Assembly: GCF_900119365.1 (NCBI RefSeq)
Contig: NZ_FPJO01000030.1
Location: 22,961 to 86,960 of the forward strand
Direction: 5' to 3'
Source of the DNA: Streptomyces atratus
GTDB lineage: Bacteria; Actinomycetota; Actinomycetes; Streptomycetales; Streptomycetaceae
Length of the DNA: 64,000 bases
The translations under genes were made by a program, and so were the position numbers. Under the pieces are notes generated by a model. It was given only the letters and a program-made list of their open reading frames with translations, was not told where the DNA came from and made no database searches. Positions 1-9,782 of the stretch are shown here, one piece after another; position 1 is the first letter of the stretch, and every line of letters begins with the position of its first letter.

Positions 1-1326
1 GGGGTACGCGTACTGCCGCAGCTGACCCGGGTCTGGCTGCCGCCGGAGGAGTCCGGGAAGCCCGGCCGGTGCGCGGACCTCGACGGGCTCGACGGGTACG
101 AGGAGGACGACGGGACCACGGTGCGGGTCGAGACCTCGCCCGGACTGCCGCGCGGCCTCGCGCTGCTCGACGCACCCGACATCGACTCGCTCGTGGTGCG
201 CAACCGGATGCTGGCCGCCGAGCTGATCTGCGCCGCGGACGTCTGGGTGATGGTGACCACCGCCTCCCGGTACGCGGACGCGGTGCCCTGGCACCTGCTG
301 CGTACCGCCAAGCAGTACGACGCCTCGCTCGTCACCGTCCTCGACCGGGTGCCGCACCAGGTGATCGGTGAGGTGTCGCGGCAGTACGGGGCGCTGCTCA
401 CCCGGGCGGGCCTCGGTGAGGTGCCGCGCTTCACCATTCCCGAACTGCCCGAATCGGCCGGCGGGGGCAACGGGCTGCTGCCCATGACCGCCGTTGCCCC
501 GCTGCGGGCCTGGCTCACCCACCGCGCCCAGGACCCGGCGGCCCGCCAGCAGGCGGTGGGGCGTACGGCGGCCGGGGTCATCGACTCCCTGGACGTACGG
601 ATGCCCGAGCTGGCCGGGGCCGTCGCGGCGCAGTACGCGGCGGCCGTGCGGCTGACCGGCGTGGTCGAGGACGCGTACCGCACGGAAGGCGCCCGGGTCC
701 GGCGCGGGCTGCGCAGCGGCGGCGTGCTCGCCGGGGACGCCCGCACCAGATGGCGCGGATACCCGCTGTACAGCACCTCCGGCGAACTCCTCGAAGCGCT
801 GGTCGAAAGCCTCTCCGCGCTCCTCCAGTGCGCCGTGGCCGCCGCCGATGAACAGATCCGCACGACCTGGCAGCGCGAGCCCGCGGCCGGGGAGTTCGGC
901 TTCGAGGACGTCGGCCGGGAGGCCGGGGGATGGGGGCCCGCCGAGGACATCCGGGGCCGGATCACCATGGCCGTACGGCGGTGGTGGCGGGTCCTGGAGG
1001 AGCTGGCCGAGGAGGAGGTGCGCAGCCTGGAACGCAACGCCGCCCCCGACGCCGAGACCGTGGCCGCGCTGCTGGCCGCCGCACTGCTCGGCGGGCGCCG
1101 CACCCGGGGCGCCGGGGAGCAACTCGCCGAACGGATCGGCGCCCAGGGCGCGCTGCGGTTGCGCGACAAGGGCGGGGCGCTGCTCACCGACTGCCTCGAC
1201 CGGGTGCTGAACGGCGAGCGCGACCGGCGGCTCGCACCGCTCGACGCGCTCGACGTGGCCCCGGAGCCGCAGGCCGAACTGATTGCCGCGCTGTCCGTAC
1301 TGCAGAAGGAGAGGTGGCAGCGATGA
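1..1326 (+). CDS. dynA: Dynamin-like GTPase, 5' end outside window (DynA-like)
   Basis: The reading frame is open from base 1, so the N-terminus with the P-loop lies outside the window and at least 441 residues are present. Visible GTPase features are a G3-like LLDAPDID about 55 residues in and a G4-like TVLDRV about 40 residues later. The rest is a helical, Arg/Glu/Ala-rich stalk with no clear membrane span. It overlaps the next GTPase gene by 4 bp (ATGA), so the two are translationally coupled. Paired dynamin-like proteins in Streptomyces (DynA/DynB) stabilise FtsZ rings at sporulation septa; in that pair only DynB is expected to carry membrane segments, which matches this arrangement. The GTPase class is well supported. 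The dynA name rests on pairing and neighbourhood and is inferred. Confidence 0.8.
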   Translation, partial: GVRVLPQLTRVWLPPEESGKPGRCADLDGLDGYEEDDGTTVRVETSPGLPRGLALLDAPDIDSLVVRNRMLAAELICAADVWVMVTTASRYADAVPWHLLRTAKQYDASLVTVLDRVPHQVIGEVSRQYGALLTRAGLGEVPRFTIPELPESAGGGNGLLPMTAVAPLRAWLTHRAQDPAARQQAVGRTAAGVIDSLDVRMPELAGAVAAQYAAAVRLTGVVEDAYRTEGARVRRGLRSGGVLAGDARTRWRGYPLYSTSGELLEALVESLSALLQCAVAAADEQIRTTWQREPAAGEFGFEDVGREAGGWGPAEDIRGRITMAVRRWWRVLEELAEEEVRSLERNAAPDAETVAALLAAALLGGRRTRGAGEQLAERIGAQGALRLRDKGGALLTDCLDRVLNGERDRRLAPLDALDVAPEPQAELIAALSVLQKERWQR

Positions 1327-3242
1327 CTGCCGTCACTGACGAGGGGCCCGGCCGGATCGGCGGCCCCGCTTCCCACGAGGACCGGGACCCGGACGGGCAG
1401 GGCCGGACCTCCGAGGCGGGCCGGATCTCCGGGGCGGGCCGGATCCCCGAGGCGGGCCGGGAATGGAACGACGGGCTCATCGCCCGGCGGGCGACCACCA
1501 GGGCGGCGGACCCCGGGCCCGAAACCGCCCCGGACGACGACGTACGGCCGCCCCAGGTCGAGGCCTACGTACCCTCCGGCGGACCGCTCCGGCCGCGGCT
1601 CGACGCGCTGCGCGAACTCGTCGGGCTGTCCCGGGCCCGGCTCGACGGGGACACCCTCGCCGAGGCGGGACGGGTGCTCGACGAGGCGGCGGCCCGGCAG
1701 CGGCTCTCCTCCCGGCACACCGTCGTCGCCATCGCCGGGGCCACCGGCAGTGGCAAGTCGACGCTCTTCAACACCCTCGCGGGCGCCCAGATCTCCGACA
1801 CCGGGCTGCGCAGGCCGACCACCGCCGCCCCCCTCGCCTGCTCCTGGACCGACGGGGCCGCCGGACTGCTCGACCGGCTCGCCATCCCGGGCCGGCTCAG
1901 GCGCAGGCCGCAGCAGGGCGGCGCGGACGCCGACGAGGCCCTCCAGGGCCTCGTCCTCGTCGACCTGCCCGACCACGACTCGGCGGCGACCGAACACCGG
2001 GAACAGGTCGACCGGGTGCTCGCACTGGTCGACGCCGTGATCTGGGTCGTCGACCCGGAGAAGTACGCGGACGCGGCCCTGCACGAGCGCTATCTGCGGC
2101 CGCTCGCCGGACACGCCGAGATCACCTTCGTCGTCCTCAACCAGATCGACCGGCTGCCCGGCGACGCCGCCGACCTGGTCCTCGACGATCTGCGCCGGCT
2201 GCTCGACGAGGACGGCATGGCGCTCGGCGAGCACGGCGAACCCGGCGCCACCGTCATGTCCCTGTCCGCGCTCACCGGCGAGGGCGTCGGCGAACTGCGC
2301 GAGGTGCTCGGCCGGTTCGTCCAGGAGCGCACCGCGGCGGCGCGCAGACTCTCCGCGGACGTGGACGCCGCCGCGGCCAGGCTCCGCCCGGTATACGTGG
2401 GCGAGGGGCGCCCCGGCCTCGGTGAACGGGCCCGCGAGGAGTTCGCCGACCGGCTGGCGGACGCCGTCGGGGCGGCCGCGGCGGGCCAGGCGGCCGAGCG
2501 CGAGTGGCGCAGGAACGCCGGGCGGGCGTGCGGCACGCCCTGGCTGCGGCTGTGGCGCTGGTGCGAGTCCGTCCGGCGGCCCGGAAGCCTGGAGCGCCCG
2601 GTGCTGCCCGAGCCCCCCGAGGAGCAGCTCACCGCCCGCCAGTGCGTCGAGCAGGCGGTACGGACGGTGGCGGACGAGGCCTCCGACGGGCTGCCGGGCC
2701 CCTGGGCACAGGCGGTCCGCGAGGCCGCGGTGCACGGTGCGGAGGGACTGCCGGAGGCGCTCGACGCGCTGGCGGGGAGGGCCGGGGCCGAGCACGCGTC
2801 GGGCGGTGCGGCGGCGGTGGCGACGGGGGTGGCCGGAGCCTCCGGGGTGGCGCACAGCGGCCGGGTGGGTGGGAAGCCGCCGCGGCCGAGGTGGTGGCCC
2901 GCCGCGGTGCTGGCGCAGGCGTCCATGACGCTGCTGCAGATCTTCGGCGGTCTCTGGCTGGTCGGCCAGATCGTCGGCGTACTCGAACCGGGGTGGCTCA
3001 CGCCCGCCCTGGTGATGCTGGCCGGGGTCGTCGGCGGCCCCCTCGTGGAGTGGTCGTGCGTGGCCGCGGCGCGCGGGCCGGCGCGACGGTACGGGCAGGA
3101 GGCCGAGCGGCAGTTGCGCGAGGCGGCGGCGGCCTGCGGCCGGGCCCGGGTGCTCGATCCGGTGGCCGCCGAACTCGTGCGATACCGCGAGGTGCGGGAG
3201 AGGTACGCGGCGGTGACGGAGATTTCCACAACCGGCGGGTAG
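1323..3242 (+). CDS. dynB: Dynamin-like GTPase with two C-terminal membrane segments (DynB-like)
   Basis: The protein has 639 residues from the ATG that overlaps the previous stop codon. An upstream extension of the frame is ignored because it lies inside the preceding gene. After a disordered N-terminus containing short GRI-type repeats comes a complete G domain: P-loop GATGSGKST near residue 140, G3 VDLPDHDS, and a G4 of NQID type. Near residues 530-590 two hydrophobic segments (around LLQIFGGLWLVGQIVGVL and ALVMLAGVVGG) form a membrane hairpin, followed by a charged tail. Streptomyces DynB acts with DynA at the sporulation septum. It may otherwise be labelled a YfjP-type GTPase. The operon with the upstream GTPase and the proximity of ssbB, another sporulation-linked gene, support the DynB reading. 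Confidence 0.82.
   Translation: MTAVTDEGPGRIGGPASHEDRDPDGQGRTSEAGRISGAGRIPEAGREWNDGLIARRATTRAADPGPETAPDDDVRPPQVEAYVPSGGPLRPRLDALRELVGLSRARLDGDTLAEAGRVLDEAAARQRLSSRHTVVAIAGATGSGKSTLFNTLAGAQISDTGLRRPTTAAPLACSWTDGAAGLLDRLAIPGRLRRRPQQGGADADEALQGLVLVDLPDHDSAATEHREQVDRVLALVDAVIWVVDPEKYADAALHERYLRPLAGHAEITFVVLNQIDRLPGDAADLVLDDLRRLLDEDGMALGEHGEPGATVMSLSALTGEGVGELREVLGRFVQERTAAARRLSADVDAAAARLRPVYVGEGRPGLGERAREEFADRLADAVGAAAAGQAAEREWRRNAGRACGTPWLRLWRWCESVRRPGSLERPVLPEPPEEQLTARQCVEQAVRTVADEASDGLPGPWAQAVREAAVHGAEGLPEALDALAGRAGAEHASGGAAAVATGVAGASGVAHSGRVGGKPPRPRWWPAAVLAQASMTLLQIFGGLWLVGQIVGVLEPGWLTPALVMLAGVVGGPLVEWSCVAAARGPARRYGQEAERQLREAAAACGRARVLDPVAAELVRYREVRERYAAVTEISTTGG
1400..1461 (+). repeat. Short imperfect repeats encoding GR-x-x-x-AG in the dynB N-terminus
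   Basis: Three near-identical units of about 21 bases, each containing a GGCGGGCCGG core, encode GRTSEAG, GRISGAG and GRIPEAG. They lie in the low-complexity N-terminal region ahead of the G domain. They are probably a disordered linker produced by repeat slippage; no function is visible. Confidence 0.6.
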
Positions 3243-3341
3243 TCCACAGGCATCAGCGGGATTTCCGCCTTCCCTCCAACCTGGGATCAGTGACCGCGCG
3301 GACGCGATCGCCGGTCCGAAGGCCGAAGGGGAGGCGGAGTC

Positions 3342-3863
3342 ATGAACGACACCTTGGTGACATTGGTGGGCAACGCGGCGACGGGCGTGGAGTTCCGGGA
3401 GACCGCGACCGGCCCAATGGCGCGATTCCGGTTCGCGGTGACGCCGCGCCGCTGGGACCGCGAGAAACAGCTCTGGACGGACGGGCACACCAGCTTTTAC
3501 ACCGTGTGGGCCTGGCGGACCCTGGCCTTGAATCTGGCCGGTTCCGTTTCCGTCGGGGAACCACTCGTCGTGCACGGCAGGCTGAAGGTGCGCGAGGAGG
3601 AACGGGAGGGGCAGCGGCGCACGTTCGTGGACATCGAGGCCGTCGCGGTGGGCCACGACCTGACCCGGGGAACCGCCGCGTTCCGGCGGGTCGTGCGGGG
3701 TGACCCCGCACTGACGGCGCGTGTGGGAAGTGCGGACAGGCCGGACGACGGTCCGGACGAGCCCGGTGGGTCCGGCGAGTCCGGGGAAGGGGCGGGACGC
3801 TCCGGGAGCAAGCGGTCGACAGGGCGTCAGAAGGCCGGGCAGGAGCTGGCGTCGGTGCCGTGA
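3342..3863 (+). CDS. ssbB: Single-stranded DNA-binding protein paralogue (SsbB-like)
   Basis: This 173-residue protein starts at an ATG preceded by GGGGAGGCGGAG. Residues 1-110 form one OB fold typical of bacterial SSB: MNDTLVTLVGNAATG, then ARFRFAVTPRRWD, then FYTVWAWRTLALNLAGSV and the basic GRLKVREEE strand. The C-terminal 60 residues are Gly/Ser/Asp-rich and end in ELASVP, without the acidic DDDIPF-type tip that general SSBs use to bind partners. That is the mark of the Streptomyces paralogue SsbB, which is reported to help chromosome segregation during sporulation, rather than of the essential SsbA. It follows the dynamin pair by 99 bases, in keeping with a shared developmental role. Confidence 0.88.
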   Translation: MNDTLVTLVGNAATGVEFRETATGPMARFRFAVTPRRWDREKQLWTDGHTSFYTVWAWRTLALNLAGSVSVGEPLVVHGRLKVREEEREGQRRTFVDIEAVAVGHDLTRGTAAFRRVVRGDPALTARVGSADRPDDGPDEPGGSGESGEGAGRSGSKRSTGRQKAGQELASVP

Positions 3864-3946
3864 CGGGCCGGCAGCGGAGGAGAAAGGGCCGAAATCGGGC
3901 CTGGGGCGGGCCGGGAAGGCGAACGGGAGTGATACCGGCGATAACG

Positions 3947-3961
3947 ATTCCGATTCGGAAT
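3947..3961. promoter_or_regulatory. Perfect 15-bp palindrome upstream of the thioester surface protein
   Basis: The sequence ATTCCGA-T-TCGGAAT is a perfect inverted repeat with 7-bp arms, about 140 bases before the GTG start of the following gene. It is AT-richer than its surroundings. It could be a regulator-binding site. No regulator is encoded next to it, and no clear -35/-10 pair was identified, so the role is inferred. Confidence 0.4.
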
Positions 3962-4102
3962 GGTTGTACGACGGTATGACGGGGGACTGTTCATCGCTTC
4001 GTCCTTAGGATTCCCCAGTACTCACGGGGCACTTGAGTCGACTGGCGGGGCAGTCCCCACACGCGCATCAGGCGCGGAGGGTCCCGCCCGGAGGGGAATT
4101 CT

Positions 4103-5548
4103 GTGTTTTCTGCTTCTTCAGCGACCGCTTCGTCGTCCTTGGAGACGACGGTCAATTCTCCGAGGCGGCGTGGCATAGCCCGGCTGGCCGCATCGGTGGT
4201 GGCATCCGGTCTGGTCATGGCAGGCGCCCTCGTCGGCGCGGGCAGCGCGGTCGCCGACGAGACGCCGCAGCACCAGGGCGGCGCGGCCGCGGTGCTGGAC
4301 GGGTTGAAGACCTTCGACCGCGCCGTGCTGCACGCGGACGGCAGGAACCAGGAGCTGCCCGCCGGCCTCTTCGAGATGACCGTCGACGGCGGCGGCAAGC
4401 TCAAGACGTACTGCATCGACATCCACAACCCCACCCAGGACCAGGCGAAGTACCTGGAGACCCCCTGGAACCAGACCTCGCTCGGCAGCAACAAGAACGC
4501 CGGCAAGATCCGCTGGATCCTGGAGCACTCCTACCCGCAGGTCGACGACCTCGCGGCGCTCGCCAAGGAGGCCGGCACCGGGCCGCTCACCGAGAAGACC
4601 GCGGCGGCGGGCACCCAGGTCGCCATCTGGCGCTACTCGGACAACGTCGACATCGAGGCGAGCGACAGCCAGGCCGAGAAGCTCGCCGACTGGCTGGAGC
4701 ACAGCGCCGTCGACCAGGCCGAGCCCAAGGCGTCCCTCGCCCTGGACCCGGCCGCGGTCTCCGGCAAGTCCGGTGAGCGGCTCGGCCCGGTCACCGTCCG
4801 TACCAACGCCGGCCAGGTCTCCGTGACCCCGCCCGCCGACGCCGCCAGCGGTGTCAAGGTCACCGACAAGGCCGGCAAGCCCGTCACCGCCGCGGCCAAC
4901 GGCGCCGAGCTCTACTTCGACGTGCCGGCGGGCGCCGCCGACGGCACCGCCTCGCTGACGGTCCAGGCCACCACCTCGGTGCCGGTCGGCCGGGCCTTCG
5001 CCGGTGTGACCAAGAGCCAGACCATGATCCTGGCCGGCTCCAGCGAGACCACGGTCTCCGCGACCGCCACCGGGACCTGGGCCAAGAAGGGCGCGATCCC
5101 GGCCGTCTCGGCGAAGAAGAACTGCGCCAAGGGCGGCGTGGACGTCACCGCGTCCAACGAGGGCGACGAGGCCTTCACCTTCGAGCTGGCCGGTGTGAAG
5201 CACACCATCGAGGCGGGCAAGTCCGAGACGGTCACCGTCCCGGTCGCCGAGGACCAGGCGTACGACTTCACGATCACCGGCCCCGGTGGCTTCACGAAGA
5301 CGTTCAAGGGCGTCCTGGACTGCAAGACCAGCGGCAGCGCCACGGGCGGCACCGAGCCCCAGACCGGCGGGGACAAGACCCCGGCCACGTCCGGCGGCAG
5401 CTCGACCGGCGGCTCGGGTGACCTCGCCGAGACCGGTGGCTCCAGCGCCACCCCGGTCATCGCGGGCGTCGCGATCGCTCTCGTCGTCGTCGGCGGCGGT
5501 GCGGTCTTCCTCCTCCGCAAGCGCAAGACGCAGACCTCCGCACAGTGA
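4103..5548 (+). CDS. Cys-Gln thioester-forming surface protein with LAETG sorting signal
   Basis: The protein has 481 residues. The GTG start is chosen because GGAGGGG lies 6-7 bases upstream. An N-terminal signal peptide (RRRGIARLAA followed by a hydrophobic stretch, cleavage near AVADE, residue 52) is followed by a TQXA-type thioester domain: Cys104 in TYCIDIH and Gln172 in GTQVAIW are the expected cross-linking pair. Two Ig/Cna-like segments follow at about 195-300 and 315-400, then a Ser/Gly/Thr-rich wall-spanning linker. The protein ends with LAETG (441-445), a membrane segment and RKRK, a sorting signal suited to a class E sortase. Such domains can form covalent bonds with surfaces or host ligands. 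No sortase gene is adjacent. Confidence 0.92.
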   Translation: MFSASSATASSSLETTVNSPRRRGIARLAASVVASGLVMAGALVGAGSAVADETPQHQGGAAAVLDGLKTFDRAVLHADGRNQELPAGLFEMTVDGGGKLKTYCIDIHNPTQDQAKYLETPWNQTSLGSNKNAGKIRWILEHSYPQVDDLAALAKEAGTGPLTEKTAAAGTQVAIWRYSDNVDIEASDSQAEKLADWLEHSAVDQAEPKASLALDPAAVSGKSGERLGPVTVRTNAGQVSVTPPADAASGVKVTDKAGKPVTAAANGAELYFDVPAGAADGTASLTVQATTSVPVGRAFAGVTKSQTMILAGSSETTVSATATGTWAKKGAIPAVSAKKNCAKGGVDVTASNEGDEAFTFELAGVKHTIEAGKSETVTVPVAEDQAYDFTITGPGGFTKTFKGVLDCKTSGSATGGTEPQTGGDKTPATSGGSSTGGSGDLAETGGSSATPVIAGVAIALVVVGGGAVFLLRKRKTQTSAQ

Positions 5549-5619
5549 TTCCGCACCGTCGCCCCGTAGCCGAATCCACGGAGTGACGATCGGGCGGCGG
5601 ACTGTCACGTCCGCCTGGT

Positions 5620-5655
5620 GAAGGCCCCGGTACGCCGACGCGTACCGGGGCCTTC
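5620..5655 (+). terminator. Strong hairpin terminator after the thioester surface gene
   Basis: A perfect 15-bp stem (GAAGGCCCCGGTACG and its complement) closes a 6-base loop about 70 bases after the stop codon and before ettA. It has no U-tract, as is usual in Streptomyces. Confidence 0.8.
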
Positions 5656-5793
5656 GCATGCCGGAAACCGGCTCCCGGCACGCTCGGCGAGCCGGGACGG
5701 ACGTATCGCGGACCGGGCGGGTTTCCATCCCGGTGCGGCCGTCAGGCAAGATGGGGTGTATCTGCCCACACATCGATTGCCGGACGGTTTCTC

Positions 5794-7458
<1,665 letters not shown>

Positions 7459-7463
7459 TCGTC

Positions 7464-7886
7464 TTGGCTCGTCACATCTACAGCTGCCCGCTGCGCTGGT
7501 CGGACATGGACGCCTTCGGCCATGTGAACAACGTGGTCTTCCTCCGCTACCTGGAGGAGGCGCGCATCGACTTCATGTTCCGGCTGGCGCCGGGGGACGG
7601 TTCGCCGTCCTTCTCGGGCGGCTCCGTCGTGGCCCGGCACGAGATCGACTACGTACGCCCGCTGGTCCACCGGCACGAGCCGGTGACCGTCGAGTCCTGG
7701 GTCACGAAGATCGGCGCGGCGTCGCTGACGATCGCGTACGAGATCAAGGACCCGGACCAGGTGTACGTACGGGCCTCGACCGTCGTCGTGCCGTACGACC
7801 TGGCCGAGGAGCGGCCCCGGCGGATCTCCGCCGAGGAGAAGCTCTACCTCCAGCAGTACCTGGCCGAGGAGCCTGCCGCAGCATGA
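7464..7886 (+). CDS. Acyl-CoA thioesterase, hotdog fold (FcbC/YbgC type)
   Basis: The protein has 140 residues from a TTG start lying 5 bases after the ettA stop; the longer frame upstream runs inside ettA. The N-terminal motif RWSDMDAFGHVNN is the 4-hydroxybenzoyl-CoA thioesterase signature, with Asp16 as the probable catalytic residue and HVNN at the helix start. The sequence then follows a single hotdog domain (FLRYLEEAR, later HEIDYVRPL and VTVESWVTKIG). The protein should hydrolyse acyl-CoA thioesters in the cytoplasm; the acyl chain cannot be told from sequence. It overlaps the next gene by 4 bp. Its link to ettA is positional only. Confidence 0.88.
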   Translation: MARHIYSCPLRWSDMDAFGHVNNVVFLRYLEEARIDFMFRLAPGDGSPSFSGGSVVARHEIDYVRPLVHRHEPVTVESWVTKIGAASLTIAYEIKDPDQVYVRASTVVVPYDLAEERPRRISAEEKLYLQQYLAEEPAAA

Positions 7887-8563
7887 CGGTGCCCGTACGG
7901 TCGCTGGAGTTCGCCGACCCGAGGGAGGCCGCGGATCTCGCGGCCTTCCTCGGCCGGCTGCTCCACTACGACCGGGCCGCCGCGGTGCGGATGCAGGCGG
8001 GCGGCGGCGCGCTGGCCGTCTTCGGCAGGCCGCCGTCGTTCGAGGTCCTGGCGATCCGGGCGGCGCGGCTGGCCGAGCCGGACGACTTCGACCTCACCGT
8101 GTCCGCCGGTGAACTCCTCGAAACCCTCGGGGAGTCCACCGACTCCGGCGCGATCCCGGCACCCGTCACCGGGCCGCCGTGGACCGGCGTCCTCCCGCCC
8201 CGCGGCGGCTGGCGCGAACTGCCGGGCCTGCCCGACCCGGTCTCCCTGCGCACGGCGGTCACCGCCGCGGTGGCGGAGTTCCGCTCCCGCGACGAGGCCC
8301 TGCCCGAGGAGCGCCGCACCCGGGCGGAGCGGGACCTGATCGGCCGCGAGATCTGGTCGCGCACGCTCGCCGGTACCGAACTTCCGCTGCGGGCCGTGCA
8401 CGCCGCCCAGTCCCTCGGCTTCCTCCGCCCGGCGCCGGACTTCCCGGTCGCCCTGCTCGCGGCCGGGTCCTGGCTGCGGCTGCGCACCCCGTTCGGCTCG
8501 ATCGCCCTGCGCGGCCCGGGCAGCGGGCTCGGCACGCTCGCGGTGACGGTGGGCGCGGGCTGA
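7883..8563 (+). CDS. Conserved protein of unknown function
   Basis: The protein has 226 residues from an ATG overlapping the thioesterase stop codon (ATGA), so it is translated with it. It begins MTVPVRSLEFADPREAADLAAFLGRLL and has no signal peptide, membrane segment or metal motif. The middle is rich in Pro and Gly (PPWTGVLPPRGGWRELPG), followed by a helical stretch with many Arg/Glu residues and a C-terminal Leu/Gly-rich part. I do not recognise the family. The tight coupling suggests a cytoplasmic partner or accessory of the thioesterase, which is inference. Confidence 0.75.
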   Translation: MTVPVRSLEFADPREAADLAAFLGRLLHYDRAAAVRMQAGGGALAVFGRPPSFEVLAIRAARLAEPDDFDLTVSAGELLETLGESTDSGAIPAPVTGPPWTGVLPPRGGWRELPGLPDPVSLRTAVTAAVAEFRSRDEALPEERRTRAERDLIGREIWSRTLAGTELPLRAVHAAQSLGFLRPAPDFPVALLAAGSWLRLRTPFGSIALRGPGSGLGTLAVTVGAG

Positions 8564-8585
8564 GCGACCGGCCCGACGACATGAC

Positions 8586-9782
8586 CTAACCGGTCAGGGC
8601 CCGGTCCACCAGCCGGAGCGCGGCCAGGTCCTGGGCGTCCTGAGCCGGATCGCCCATCCGCAGGGAGAACGTGGCGCTGGTCGCGGCCCGCGCACCGTCC
8701 GGCGTCACCCCGCTCTCGGAGACGATCCCCAGATGGGTTCCGCCATGGAACCAGATCCCGCCTTTGCTCCCCGCCACCGGGCGCCAGGCGATGCCCAGTC
8801 CGTAACGGACCCCCGGCGCCGGACTCCAGTCCTCGGTCACGACCGTCTCCTTCATCGCGGCCAGCTGGGCCGGGCGCAGCAGCCGGCCGCTCATCAGGGC
8901 ACGCAGGAAGACACCGTGGTCGTGGGTGGTGCTGATGACGGAGCCGTCCGCCCAACCGCCGGAGGCCATCGTCGTGTCGGTCGGCCGGGCGCAGCCGGGG
9001 AACCAGGTGTACGCGGTGGCCGTGGGCCGGGGCAGGTACGGCGAGGTTCCCGGCGTGAACGTGTGGCGCAGGCCCAGGGGTTCGATGATCCGGTCGTGGA
9101 TCTCCTGCGCCCAGGGGTTGCCGGTCACCTGCTCGATGATCAGGCCCGCCACCACGTAGTTGGTGTTGGAGTAGCCCCAGCGCCGTTCCCGGGCGGGGTG
9201 TCCGGCGTCCGGCACCCACAGGGGCGGTCGGCTCAGAGCCGCCTTCAGCTGGTCCTCGGGGGCCGTGGTGCGAAATCGCGACCGGCGGTAGCCGTCCGGG
9301 GTGAAGGCGTCGGCCGAGTCCGGTGAGACGGCGAGACAGTCGTTCAGCCCGCTGGTCTGGCGCAGCAGATTGGCGACCGTGATCCGGCGGCCGTCGTTTC
9401 CGTTGCCCCGCACGGCACCGGGCAGCCACCGCTCGACGGTGTCCGTGAGCGCGAGCCGCCCCTCGCCCACCAGCTGGAGGGCGAGCGTGGCCGTGAAGGT
9501 CTTGGTGTCGCTGCCGATCCGGTAGTAGGCGTCCCAGGGGACCGGGTGGTGCGGGGCCCCCAGGGCGGCGGATCCGGCACGGGCCGTCGTCCGGTCCCGG
9601 GCGCTCTGCACCTCGGCCAGTACGCCGGTGGCGCCGGTGGCCCGGATCGCGTCCACATCGCTCTGGAGACGGCCGCCGGTCCCGGGGGCACGGCGGGGTG
9701 CGGCGGCCGTCGCCGCGGGTCCGGACGCTCCGGTGAGCAGGGCCGCTGCCGTGGCCGCCAGGCCCGTACGTCTGCTGATCAC
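8586..9782 (-). CDS. Secreted serine hydrolase, class C beta-lactamase / D-Ala-D-Ala carboxypeptidase fold
   Basis: The protein has 398 residues, with a GTG start whose GTGA overlaps the stop of the upstream peptidase gene. Residues 1-27 look like a Tat or Sec signal peptide (MISRRTGL followed by an Ala-rich core). Penicillin-recognising motifs are complete: SxxK is Ser91-Asp-Thr-Lys94, YxN is Tyr204-Ser-Asn206, and HGG near residue 348 replaces the KTG box. This is the pattern of Streptomyces R61-like D,D-carboxypeptidases and secreted esterases of family S12. Substrate could be peptidoglycan peptides, D-amino-acid peptides or an ester. It forms a two-gene unit with the Tap-type hydrolase. 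Confidence 0.88.
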   Translation of the reverse strand: MISRRTGLAATAAALLTGASGPAATAAAPRRAPGTGGRLQSDVDAIRATGATGVLAEVQSARDRTTARAGSAALGAPHHPVPWDAYYRIGSDTKTFTATLALQLVGEGRLALTDTVERWLPGAVRGNGNDGRRITVANLLRQTSGLNDCLAVSPDSADAFTPDGYRRSRFRTTAPEDQLKAALSRPPLWVPDAGHPARERRWGYSNTNYVVAGLIIEQVTGNPWAQEIHDRIIEPLGLRHTFTPGTSPYLPRPTATAYTWFPGCARPTDTTMASGGWADGSVISTTHDHGVFLRALMSGRLLRPAQLAAMKETVVTEDWSPAPGVRYGLGIAWRPVAGSKGGIWFHGGTHLGIVSESGVTPDGARAATSATFSLRMGDPAQDAQDLAALRLVDRALTG

